From: JAODBJ01 sp963782465
GTDB lineage: Bacteria; Actinomycetota; Acidimicrobiia; IMCC26256; PALSA-610
Direction: 5' to 3'
DNA length: 64,000 nt
Assembly (NCBI GenBank): GCA_963782465.1
Contig: CAWAJR010000003.1
Location: forward strand, 992,001 to 1,056,000
Part shown: in pieces, positions 18,001-24,767 of the stretch
Layout: every line of letters begins with the position of its first letter
How positions within the stretch are numbered: the first letter of the stretch is position 1
The notes under the pieces: model-generated
Databases searched by the model: none
Told to the model about the DNA's origin: nothing
Seen by the model: only the letters and a program-made list of their open reading frames with translations
Position numbers and translations under genes: made by a program

Positions 18001-18200
18001 ACGACGTGCCCCTGCTCACCTCGATCTCCGACCGGCTCATCGCACTCGATCTCGGCGAGATCGTCGCAACGGGAACGCCGGCCGAAGTGGTACGCGACCC
18101 GCGCGTGGTCGGGTCGTACCTCGGTCAATCCGAGGAAGTCATAGCTCGTAGCGGTGCTCGTTCCACGGCGAGCGACCTCGGGGGAGGAAATGGCGTATGA
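15093..18200 (+). CDS. three-domain fusion: MFS transporter - LivF ATPase - LivG ATPase
   Basis: A single 1035-residue open frame. Residues about 30-455 form a 12-helix MFS domain (LNAINWMDQSAFGLLAPDIRD, VARSGAGVGRGVVDPTQNS-like region, FYEHIYHLNTEARG). Residues about 462-690 are a LivF-type ATPase with Walker A GTNGAGKS, signature LSGGQQQM, and Walker B LLMIDELSLGLAP. A linker at about 695-755 is rich in Gly, Asn, Ala and Ser. Residues about 758-1015 are a LivG-type ATPase with Walker A GPNGAGKT, RSFQDGRLFPALTV and Walker B VLLLDEPSSGIAQ. Its signature is LSTGSRRIVDL rather than the usual LSYGQQR. No stop or start separates the domains. ATG 15093 overlaps the permease stop and its TGA overlaps the binding-protein ATG. 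The ATPases surely power the LivHM protein; what the MFS half adds is unknown. Confidence 0.9.
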   Translation: MTGDDTRQEWFQVGRFTVHKPRPPRRYLTEIAHGEPVFPLLMLFLLNAINWMDQSAFGLLAPDIRDAFHMTDKGILTLISLTLLGGLLIQVPLAYYSDRLPRVAMAIIGAIVWAVFGVFTGLSLTILTLVLARSGAGVGRGVVDPTQNSLLSDYYPVEARASVYGFHRMSLAVGAFFGPIFAGLLAHYFNWRVPFIVFAVPTLVFVVLAFRMHEPKRGAWERQAMGASDAVVDTDEVPPSFAESTRILWQVRTLRRIWYSLPFLAAVFLGLSALTSLFYEHIYHLNTEARGFLSAATEPAQLIGILVGIPLATRAMLRDPALALRLLAVVGTLVAGAIVLFALSPALWVAFVMQALFTALAALLAPGIFAVLSLTIPPKVRSLGYSMASLFILPGVLALQLVGWIADNWGIRQGILVMVPIVLVGAWTLASASMYVKSDINRVWTSTFAQAEVAYQRKQGLAKLLLVRNLDVAYDGVQVLFGINFEVDEGEIVALLGTNGAGKSTLIKAICGLVEATNGAIIFDGRDATYAPPYEVAARGIVQVPGGQGVFPSLTVEENLRLSAWLQRHDSAASGAAREHVLQRFPVLRDRLDEPAANLSGGQQQMLTLGMAFITKPRLLMIDELSLGLAPTIVADLLEVVRELRAQGTTIILVEQSVNVALTVAETAYFMEKGEIRFHGDTAELLARPDVLRSVFLEGAATMSGNGANGAANGAGTLASPGNGAGVTRVHDRPAPPGANGSTNGSRESREPAAAAHPVAPRLVVESVSKRFGGISALNDVSFEVAPGEVVGFIGPNGAGKTTLFDVLGGYQPSDGGEVVLDGEALMSLGPDARARRGLGRSFQDGRLFPALTVSETIAVSLEGSVEVRDPVLAALNMPVVADSEEKIANRVEELIGLLGLGAFRDKFVRELSTGSRRIVDLACIVAHGPKVLLLDEPSSGIAQREAEALGPLLLRIRDLTGASVLIIEHDVPLLTSISDRLIALDLGEIVATGTPAEVVRDPRVVGSYLGQSEEVIARSGARSTASDLGGGNGV

Positions 18201-19906
18201 GTAGCGAAGGCACATCGAACCGGGGTGCCGGGGCGAAGGCGATGCGGCGGTACGGGCCGATCGCCATCATCGTCATCCTGATCGGCGGCATCGCGCTCAT
18301 CGCGGGGCTGAAGAACAACAACAAGAAGGACAACAACATCTCGGCGTCGAACTCGACGACCGCGACGACGAGCGACCTGCCGCTCACCTTCCAGCAGGCG
18401 AAAGCCCAGGGCTCGTCGGTCGACTTCGGCCCGACCTGCGACCCGAAGACCGGGCGCGTCGCGATCCCGCTCATCGGCGCGCCGCAATGCGTGCAGCCGT
18501 GGGATGCGTCGAAGAGCAACGGTGGCGCGACCTACACGGGCGTGACTGCGAACTCGATCAAGGTGGCGGTGTACGTCGGGCAGAACGACCCGCTGCAGCA
18601 GGCGATCGTCGCCAACGCCGGCGCGTCGGTGAAACCCGACGACTATTACAAGACCGACGTCGGCTACCTCGAAGGCTTCGCGAAGTACTACCAACTCTAC
18701 GGGCGCAAGCTCGACATCGTGCGGGTGAACGCGACGGGCGGCCCGGCCGACCACGCGGCCGCGATCGCCGACGCGGTGAAGATCACCAAGCAGATCAAAC
18801 CGTTCGCGGTGATCGGCGGCCCCGCGCAGGCCCCCGAGTTCTGGCGCGCGATCGTCAAGGCGCACATCCTCTGCGTCGGCGAATGCGCGTCGGGTGCCGA
18901 TGTCCCCGACGCGATCGCGGACGCGCCCTACCTGTGGCCGAGCGCGATCGCCGCCGAACAGGACGACGACCTCTTCGCCGAGATGGTCGGGACGCAACTC
19001 GCGGGCAAGGACGCGCTCTATGCCGGCGACGCATCGATGCACAGCAAGCCGCGCGTCTACGGCTGGATCCAGGCCGAGATCTCCCAGGGCCAGTACGTCG
19101 CGCGCAACAAGCGGCTCTTCACCGAGTTGAAGAGCAAGTACGGCGTCACCATCAAGGCGAGCGTGACGTACCTCTACGACCCGTCGCAGGCGCAGAACAT
19201 CGCCCGCACCGTGATCAACAAGATGAAGGCGGCGGGCGTCACGACGATCATGGTGTCGGCCGACCCGTTGATCCCGGCGAACTACACGCAGGAAGCAACC
19301 GCGCAGGACTACTTCCCCGAATGGGTGATCGCGCCGTCGGTCTACGTCGACACCACGATCTTCGCGCGCACCTACGACCAGAAGCAGTGGGCGCACACGT
19401 TCGGGATGTCGGCGCTCCCCGCCCACGGCCCGCGCACCGAGAGCAACTCCTACACGCTCTACAAGTGGTTCACCGGCCAGGAACCCCCGATCAACGACCA
19501 GGGCATCCCGTTCGCCCGCACGTCGCTGTTCATGCTGGGTATCCACCTTGCCGGGCCCAACCTCACCCCCGACACCTTCAAGGAAGCGATGTTCAGCTAC
19601 CTCCCGCAGGGCTCGTCGCCGGTACGGCCGTACGTGTCGTGGGGCACCAAGCTCTGGCCCCAACCCGACTACTTCACCGACGACGACGCGATGATGCTCT
19701 GGTGGGACCCGACCGCGAAGGGCGAAGACGAAGTCGGCAAGCAGGGCACCGGCGAGTACCGGCTCGTGAACAACGGCTCGCGCTACCTGCCGGGCAAGTG
19801 GCCGACGACCGCGGTGAAGTGGTTCGACCCCGCCAACACGATCACCGTGCTGCCGCACAACCCGCCCGCCGACACGCCGCCGAGCTACCCGCCGCCGAGC
19901 GGGTAG
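18197..19906 (+). CDS. membrane-anchored ABC substrate-binding protein (LIV type)
   Basis: This 569-residue protein is the last gene of the TetR-Liv operon (ATG 18197 overlaps the preceding TGA). A hydrophobic segment at about residues 18-38 (YGPIAIIVILIGGIALIAGL) follows a short basic start and has no lipobox Cys, so it looks like an uncleaved anchor. A low-complexity spacer of Asn, Thr and Ser then leads into a type 1 periplasmic binding fold from about residue 110 (TANSIKVAVYVGQNDPLQQA, later KPFAVIGGPAQAPEFWRAIV). It is longer than classic LivJ (about 370), with an extended N-terminal part carrying a Cys pair and a Pro-rich C terminus. It presumably captures substrate for the LivHM fusion. 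The ligand is unknown. Confidence 0.88.
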   Translation: MSSEGTSNRGAGAKAMRRYGPIAIIVILIGGIALIAGLKNNNKKDNNISASNSTTATTSDLPLTFQQAKAQGSSVDFGPTCDPKTGRVAIPLIGAPQCVQPWDASKSNGGATYTGVTANSIKVAVYVGQNDPLQQAIVANAGASVKPDDYYKTDVGYLEGFAKYYQLYGRKLDIVRVNATGGPADHAAAIADAVKITKQIKPFAVIGGPAQAPEFWRAIVKAHILCVGECASGADVPDAIADAPYLWPSAIAAEQDDDLFAEMVGTQLAGKDALYAGDASMHSKPRVYGWIQAEISQGQYVARNKRLFTELKSKYGVTIKASVTYLYDPSQAQNIARTVINKMKAAGVTTIMVSADPLIPANYTQEATAQDYFPEWVIAPSVYVDTTIFARTYDQKQWAHTFGMSALPAHGPRTESNSYTLYKWFTGQEPPINDQGIPFARTSLFMLGIHLAGPNLTPDTFKEAMFSYLPQGSSPVRPYVSWGTKLWPQPDYFTDDDAMMLWWDPTAKGEDEVGKQGTGEYRLVNNGSRYLPGKWPTTAVKWFDPANTITVLPHNPPADTPPSYPPPSG

Positions 19907-19928
19907 GTCTCGGCACCGGCTCGGGGCG

Positions 19929-20606
19929 TCAGACCGAAACCCAACCCTGCCCGTCGACGTAACGCTTCACGACCCGAGCCGGAACGCCGGCCACGACGCT
20001 GCGATCCGGGACGTCGAGCCCCGCAACCACCGCGCCGGCCGCCACCACCACGTGGCGGCCGATGCGCGACCCCGGCAGCACGACCGCGCCGTGGCCCAGC
20101 CACGACCCCGACCCGATCGACACCGGGTCGTTCTTCCACAGCTGCGTCCCGATCGGCAGGTCGACGTCTTCGTACCCGTGGTTCTGGTCGGTGATGTAGA
20201 CGAAGTGACCGGTCCAGATGTCGTCGCCGATGTCGATGCGTTCGTGCCCGACGATGCCGATGCCCTTGCCGAGCATCGTCCGGTCGCCGATCGTGATCAC
20301 CGGGTCGCCGCTCATCCCGATCTGGCTCGGGAACCCGGCGCTGAGGGTCGCGAGCGGGCCGATCGTGGTGCCGGTGCCGATCTCGATCCGTTCCTCGCCG
20401 AAGATCACCGTCGGCGGGAACGCGACCATGCTGCCGGCGCCGAAACGTGCGAATCGGCGCGCCCGCCGGTGTTGCGGGCCGATCGCGCCGTACCGCACGA
20501 CCTTCGTCCAACCTGCCTGCACGAGGTCGCCGACCGTCCTCGCGCACAGATCCCCGAACGTCGAACCCGGCACGGCGCGCACGATAACCGCCCGGCGGTG
20601 GGCCAC
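19929..20606 (-). CDS. acyltransferase with left-handed beta-helix (hexapeptide repeats)
   Basis: The 225-residue protein carries hexapeptide repeats from about residue 65 to 215: IFGEERIEIGTGTTIGPLATL, VITIGDRTMLGKGIGIVG, and SIGSGSWLGHGAVVLPGSRIG, ending in the family's VVAGVPARVVKRY. The DQNHGYEDVDLPIG segment matches the catalytic His loop of the WbbJ/maltose-galactoside acetyltransferase group. These enzymes are trimers that acetylate or succinylate sugars or other small molecules in the cytoplasm. The N-terminal 50 residues are not typical; a later start (MVAFPPTVIFGEE) is possible. It is convergent with the binding-protein gene and diverges from the ECF cassette. Confidence 0.85.
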   Translation of the reverse strand: MAHRRAVIVRAVPGSTFGDLCARTVGDLVQAGWTKVVRYGAIGPQHRRARRFARFGAGSMVAFPPTVIFGEERIEIGTGTTIGPLATLSAGFPSQIGMSGDPVITIGDRTMLGKGIGIVGHERIDIGDDIWTGHFVYITDQNHGYEDVDLPIGTQLWKNDPVSIGSGSWLGHGAVVLPGSRIGRHVVVAAGAVVAGLDVPDRSVVAGVPARVVKRYVDGQGWVSV

Positions 20607-20646
20607 CGGGCCCGGCCCGGTGGCCGTGATGCGCGATGCTGCCGGG

Positions 20647-22002
20647 ATGGACGCGCGACACCGGCGGGGTCCGCTCGACGCCGCGGAACTCGCCGAAGCC
20701 GCCGTGCTCGGCGACCTCGCACTGGTTTTGGTCGTTGCCGGCTGGTTCCTTCCGTACGGTTCGATCCTGTTCCTCGCGGCGACGATCCCCTATGCCGCGC
20801 TCGTGTCGCGACGCCGGGCGCGCGCCGCGATCGTCGCCGGCGCGGCCACCGGCACCCTCGGGTTCGTGATCGGCGGGGTGTCGTTCGCGTTCTATCTCGC
20901 CGCCATCGCCGGTATCGGTGCCGCCGCCGGGTTCGCGTACCGGCGCGGCTGGCGGCGGCCCGGCACGGTCGCAACCGCGCTCGTCGTCGTGTGGGCACCG
21001 GCCGCCGCGGTCACCGTCGCCGGTCTCGCCATCTTCAAGCAGTCGCGCAAACTCACCCTGAAGCAGGCGCAGATCGCGACCAACGGCCCGCTGCGGTTCC
21101 TGTCGCGGATCGGGCTCGAAGACCAGGCCCGCTCGGTCCGGGACGCGATCGCCTGGGCGTTGAACCACTGGTACTTCACGGTGCCGGCCGGGGAATTCGT
21201 CGTCGTGATCATCGGCACGCTGCTCTGCCGGAGGGTCGCGCTCCCGGCATTGTTACGGCTCGACGCCAGCTTCACCCGCGCCGCGATCGACGCGCCGTCG
21301 CCTCCACCGCCGGCGCCGGGCGCGACGATCCGACCGGTACCGGTCACCTTGGGCGACGTCGGCTACCGCTACCCGGGCGCGACACACGACGCCCTCGGCG
21401 GCGTCAACCTCACCGTCGAGCCGGGAACCTTCATCGCGATCGTCGGGAACAACGGTTCCGGCAAGTCGACGCTGTCGTCGATCATCGCCGGCCTCGTCCC
21501 GACGAGCGGCGAGGTCGCGCGCGGTGGCGACGTCGGGATCGGGAAGATCGGGGGCACCGCGCGCGTCTTCCAACGGCCGGAGAGCCAGGTGCTCGGAGCT
21601 CGCGTCGCCGACGACGTGCGCTGGGGCCTGCCACGCGACGCGATCGGCGATGCGCAGATCGACGAGTTCCTCACGCGTGTTGGTCTCGCCGGCTTCGCCG
21701 GGCGCGACACCGACACGCTGTCGGGCGGTGAACTGCAACGCCTGGCGATCGCGTCGGCGCTCGCGCGGCGGCCCGCGCTGCTCGTCTCCGACGAGTCGAC
21801 CGCCATGCTCGACCCCGACGGCCGCACGCTGGTGATCGACGTGCTCCTCGCGGTGTGCGAGCAGGGCACCACGGTCGTGCACGTCACCCACGAACCGACC
21901 GAGGCGGCTCGGGCCGACGTCGTCGTGGTGCTCGACGGCGGTCGCGTCCGGGCGGTCGGGCCGGCCGCCGACGTGCTCACCGCACCGGGTGGCGGCGCAT
22001 GA
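20647..22002 (+). CDS. ECF-type transporter protein: membrane domain fused to ATPase
   Basis: The product has about 451 residues. The first 205 form an integral membrane domain with about six helices, resembling DUF2232/substrate-capture components. From about residue 225 there is an ECF/cobalt-type ATPase, with Walker A GNNGSGKS, RVFQRPESQVLG (the Q-loop segment typical of EcfA), signature LSGGELQRLAIA, and Walker B LLVSDESTAMLD. ATG 20647 was preferred over ATG 20629 because it begins at the first ordered sequence. Its TGA overlaps the next ATPase (ATGA). With the following ATPase and EcfT it makes a complete energy-coupling module, in which the fused membrane half may be the S component. 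ECF transporters import vitamins or metal ions; the substrate is not shown. Confidence 0.82.
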   Translation: MDARHRRGPLDAAELAEAAVLGDLALVLVVAGWFLPYGSILFLAATIPYAALVSRRRARAAIVAGAATGTLGFVIGGVSFAFYLAAIAGIGAAAGFAYRRGWRRPGTVATALVVVWAPAAAVTVAGLAIFKQSRKLTLKQAQIATNGPLRFLSRIGLEDQARSVRDAIAWALNHWYFTVPAGEFVVVIIGTLLCRRVALPALLRLDASFTRAAIDAPSPPPPAPGATIRPVPVTLGDVGYRYPGATHDALGGVNLTVEPGTFIAIVGNNGSGKSTLSSIIAGLVPTSGEVARGGDVGIGKIGGTARVFQRPESQVLGARVADDVRWGLPRDAIGDAQIDEFLTRVGLAGFAGRDTDTLSGGELQRLAIASALARRPALLVSDESTAMLDPDGRTLVIDVLLAVCEQGTTVVHVTHEPTEAARADVVVVLDGGRVRAVGPAADVLTAPGGGA

Positions 22003-22685
22003 TCCGGTGCGTCGATGTCGGGTTCGTGTACGCCTCGGGATCGCCGTGGGCGCAACGCGCGCTCGATGCCGTCAACCTCACGATCGCGGCCGGCGAGCGC
22101 GTCGTCGTTGTCGGCGCGAACGGTTCCGGGAAGTCGACCCTCGCGTGGTTGCTCGCCGGGGTGCTCGACCCCACCGAAGGCGAGGTGCTGCTCGACGGTG
22201 AACCGATCGACCTCACCCAGGCGAAGACCGCGATCTCCTTCCAGCACGCGCGGCTGCAGCTGTTCCGCCCGACCGTCGCCTCCGATATTCGTTTCGGCAC
22301 CGAGCTCCCCGACCGCGCGGTCGACGACGCGCTCTCGCTCGTCGGGCTCGACCCGGCGTCCTTCCGCGATCGCAAGGTCGACGAACTGAGCGGCGGCGAG
22401 CAGCGCCGGGTCGCGCTCGCCGGCGCGATCGTGCGCCGGCCCCGCGTCCTCGTGCTCGACGAACCGCTCGCGGGCCTCGACCCCCCGGGCCGGCGGGCGC
22501 TGATCGACATGCTGCGACGGGTGCACGAACTCGCGTCGATGACGATCGTGTCGGTGACGCACGATCTCGCCTACGCACCGCTGCTCGGTGACCGGGCGGT
22601 GCTCCTCGAACGGGGCCAGGTCGTCTCCGACGGCCCGGTCGGCACCGTGGTCGAACCCAGCGCCTCACCGTCGGACGCGCACTGA
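21999..22685 (+). CDS. ECF transporter ATPase (EcfA2-like)
   Basis: The 228-residue ATPase has Walker A GANGSGKS, the Q-loop block ISFQHARLQLFRPTVASDI, signature ELSGGEQRRVALAGA, and Walker B VLVLDEPLAGLDPPGR, followed by H-loop VSVTHDL. Size and the FGTELP-like segment after the Q loop agree with EcfA/CbiO. It pairs with the ATPase half of the preceding fusion to form a heterodimer. It is coupled on both sides: ATG 21999 overlaps the upstream TGA, and its own TGA shares one base with the EcfT ATG (TGATG). Confidence 0.9.
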   Translation: MIRCVDVGFVYASGSPWAQRALDAVNLTIAAGERVVVVGANGSGKSTLAWLLAGVLDPTEGEVLLDGEPIDLTQAKTAISFQHARLQLFRPTVASDIRFGTELPDRAVDDALSLVGLDPASFRDRKVDELSGGEQRRVALAGAIVRRPRVLVLDEPLAGLDPPGRRALIDMLRRVHELASMTIVSVTHDLAYAPLLGDRAVLLERGQVVSDGPVGTVVEPSASPSDAH

Positions 22686-23458
22686 TGGCCGCCACCGATC
22701 TCCACATCCTCCGCTGCCTGCCCCGGTCGAGCCCGGTGCACCGGCTGTGGGCGGGCACCAAACTGCTGATCGTCGCCGCGGTCGGCGTCGCCGTCGTCGC
22801 GAAACCGGCGTGGCTCGCGCAGGCGGTCGCGGCGGGGTTCCTGGTCGTCGCGCTGCTCGCGGCACGCTACCCGCCCGGCGCGGTGCCGCGGCTGCCGAAA
22901 TGGTTCCTCCTGATCCTCGCGTTCGGCGGACTGCTCGCCCTCACCTCGGGCGGCAAACCCGACGTGACGATCGGCGGCCTGACCATCGGCCTCAACGGCC
23001 TCGAGGAATGGGCACGCTTCACCGTGCTCGGAGTGATCGTGCTCGGCCTGGCGATCGTGCTCGGCGCGACGACGCCCGTCGCCGACCTGCCCGGAGCCGT
23101 CGATCGACTCTGCACACCGTTGCGCTGGTTCCGCGTGCCCGTCGACGAGTTCGTCGCCGCGTTCACGCTCGTCGTGCGGGCGTTCCCGCTCATCCTCGAC
23201 GAGATCCGCATGCTCTACGCCGCCTGGCGCCTGCGCCGGCCGGTGCTCGCCCGCGATCTCGGCGTCGTGACCGAACTGCACGACGCGCTCATCACCGCGC
23301 TCTCGGCATCGCTGCGGCGGGCGCGCGATCTCGCCCGCGCCATCGACGCGCGCGGCGGGATCGGTCGCATGCCTCCCCCGCCGGTTCGCCTGCATTTCGG
23401 CGATGTCGTCGCGCTCGTGCTGGCGGCCGGCACCGTCGCCGCGATCATCCGGCTGTAA
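22685..23458 (+). CDS. ecfT: ECF transporter transmembrane component EcfT
   Basis: The 257-residue membrane protein has four to five hydrophobic segments (KLLIVAAVGVAVVAKPAWLA, WFLLILAFGGLLALT, ARFTVLGVIVLGLAIVLGA, and a final helix at the C terminus) with a long cytoplasmic helical stretch between them. The A-R-G coupling signature is visible in RARDLARAIDARGG, preceded by RAFPLILDEIRMLYAAWRLR, as in CbiQ/EcfT proteins that dock onto the two ATPases. It completes the ECF module with the two upstream genes. ATG 22685 shares its A with the upstream stop. The next gene starts 11 bases downstream. Confidence 0.9.
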   Translation: MAATDLHILRCLPRSSPVHRLWAGTKLLIVAAVGVAVVAKPAWLAQAVAAGFLVVALLAARYPPGAVPRLPKWFLLILAFGGLLALTSGGKPDVTIGGLTIGLNGLEEWARFTVLGVIVLGLAIVLGATTPVADLPGAVDRLCTPLRWFRVPVDEFVAAFTLVVRAFPLILDEIRMLYAAWRLRRPVLARDLGVVTELHDALITALSASLRRARDLARAIDARGGIGRMPPPPVRLHFGDVVALVLAAGTVAAIIRL

Positions 23459-23469
23459 CGTCCGCCGCC

Positions 23470-24522
23470 ATGGCAGGCGTTGCACCCATCCTCCTCGGCT
23501 CGCTCTACGACTACCCCCAAGGCGACGGTGGCGCCGCCTTCGAGGAGGCGGTCCGGCTCGGCCTGGAAGACGTCGCCGCGACGGGCCGGCTCGATCGCGA
23601 GATCGAGATCGTGGCCCGGCACGCCCAGGGGCTGCCGGCCGGCTCCGAGCACGACATGGTCACGAAGTTCTCCGAACTCGTCGACGAGGGGGTGCTGTTC
23701 GTCTTCGGGCCGTCGATCTCCGACAACGCGCTGATCGTCGCGCCGTACGCCGACGCGGCCCGCGTCCCGTGCATCAACTACACCGGTGGCCAGCGCACCC
23801 GGAGCGAATGGATGTTCCACTACCAGATCGGTTCCCTCGAAGAGGAGCCGGTGGTGCTCGCCGAACGGATGGTCGAGCGGGGGTTGTCGCGCGCCGCGGT
23901 CGTGTTCGACCAGTCGCCCGTCGGGCGGGGCTACCTCGAAGGGTTCGACTCGGCCCGGGCGCGGCTCGGCCTCGACGTCACCGGCACCGCGGCGATCTCG
24001 TCGCTCTCCGAGGACGCGCTCGACATCCTGCGCCGGCTGCGCGGCGGCGAACCCGACGTGCTCGTCTACTTCGGGCTGGGTGTGTCGTCGCGCGCGGTGT
24101 CGCTCGCGCTTGCGGAACTCGATTGGGACGTCCCCGTGCTCGCGAACTCGGCGCTGATGTTCGGGTACGTGCGCCCCGACTGGCGCGACGGCTATGCGGG
24201 CTGGGAATACCTCGACACGATCGCCGACGACAACCGGTCGCGCCGCGCGCTGGCGGCGCGCTCGGCGCGGGTCGCGGCCGGCCCGGTCGGTTGCGGCGCG
24301 TACGACATGGGCCGGCTCGTGGGCGAAGCGATCGCCGGCTGCCGGCACCTCACCCGCGCCGGTATCGCCGAGTCGTTGCGCGAGGTGAAGCACCTCCCCG
24401 CGACCAGCGGCTACGAAGGCACGCTGATGGGCTTCGGCGTCTACGACCACGCCGCGCTGAAGGGCCACTACCTGGTCTTACGCGAGTGGAGCGACGGCCG
24501 CAGCGTCCAGGTCGCCCGCTGA
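23470..24522 (+). CDS. ABC-type (LIV family) ligand-binding protein without signal peptide
   Basis: The 350-residue protein has the type 1 periplasmic binding fold. It opens directly with the first beta-strand (VAPILLGSLYDYPQGDGGAAF) and shows FGPSISDNALIVAPYADAARVPCINY, AAVVFDQSPVGRGYLEGF and PDVLVYFGLGVSSRAVSLAL in the expected order. It has no hydrophobic leader, lipobox or Tat motif, and no upstream start would add one, so the protein should remain in the cytoplasm. Such homologues may sense rather than transport a ligand. It is 11 bases after ecfT and probably co-transcribed. A palindromic repeat follows its stop by seven bases. The ligand is unknown. Confidence 0.82.
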   Translation: MAGVAPILLGSLYDYPQGDGGAAFEEAVRLGLEDVAATGRLDREIEIVARHAQGLPAGSEHDMVTKFSELVDEGVLFVFGPSISDNALIVAPYADAARVPCINYTGGQRTRSEWMFHYQIGSLEEEPVVLAERMVERGLSRAAVVFDQSPVGRGYLEGFDSARARLGLDVTGTAAISSLSEDALDILRRLRGGEPDVLVYFGLGVSSRAVSLALAELDWDVPVLANSALMFGYVRPDWRDGYAGWEYLDTIADDNRSRRALAARSARVAAGPVGCGAYDMGRLVGEAIAGCRHLTRAGIAESLREVKHLPATSGYEGTLMGFGVYDHAALKGHYLVLREWSDGRSVQVAR

Positions 24523-24529
24523 GCCACGT

Positions 24530-24566
24530 GCGTCGATAGCTATCGCTATGCGATAGCTATCGACGC
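24530..24566. repeat. dispersed palindromic repeat, copy 3
   Basis: A 17-base perfect inverted repeat: left arm GCGTCGATAGCTATCGC at 24530-24546, loop TAT at 24547-24549, right arm at 24550-24566. It matches copies 1 and 2 over almost its whole length; the loop is inverted relative to copy 1 (TAT against ATA). It lies seven bases after the stop of the binding-protein gene and 39 bases before a small gene on the same strand. The hairpin could end transcription of the ECF operon. Confidence 0.9.
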
Positions 24567-24605
24567 CTGTCGTGGTTGTCGTACCCCCCTGTCATGGTGG
24601 CGGGC

Positions 24606-24767
24606 ATGGAGAACAACACCTTCCCGGCCTGCACCGACCTGTACGTGTTCGCCCGGTTCGAGGCGTGCGCCGGCTTCGTCGCCGGGCCCGACGGCGACCT
24701 CGTGTGCGACAACTGCGGCTGGCTGGCCGACGAACACCTGCCCGTCGCGACGGCCGCCGCGGCCTAG
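24606..24767 (+). CDS. small four-cysteine protein, possible zinc ribbon
   Basis: A 53-residue protein from ATG 24606 (an in-frame ATG at 24594 is an alternative). It has four cysteines: FPACTDLY, FEACAGF and LVCDNCGWLADEH, the last pair as C-x-x-C. With nearby His this could bind zinc. Codon usage matches neighbours, and the C-terminal LVCDNCGW suggests a conserved domain. It overlaps the stop of the ku gene on the other strand by four bases. Function is unknown; small zinc-ribbon proteins often contact nucleic acid or other proteins. Confidence 0.6.
   Translation: MENNTFPACTDLYVFARFEACAGFVAGPDGDLVCDNCGWLADEHLPVATAAAA

Noticed and set aside
18125..19858. 577-codon open frame antisense to the binding-protein gene
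   Set aside because: High GC keeps the antisense frame open; composition is Arg/Val/His rich with no family motif, while the plus strand has a clear protein.
23470..24522. Exported binding protein
   Set aside because: The first codons already belong to the first beta-strand; there is no hydrophobic leader, lipobox or Tat motif.
7701..24566. Palindromic repeats as CRISPR or as insertion-sequence ends
   Set aside because: Copies are kilobases apart without spacers, and no transposase, integrase or cas gene is present.
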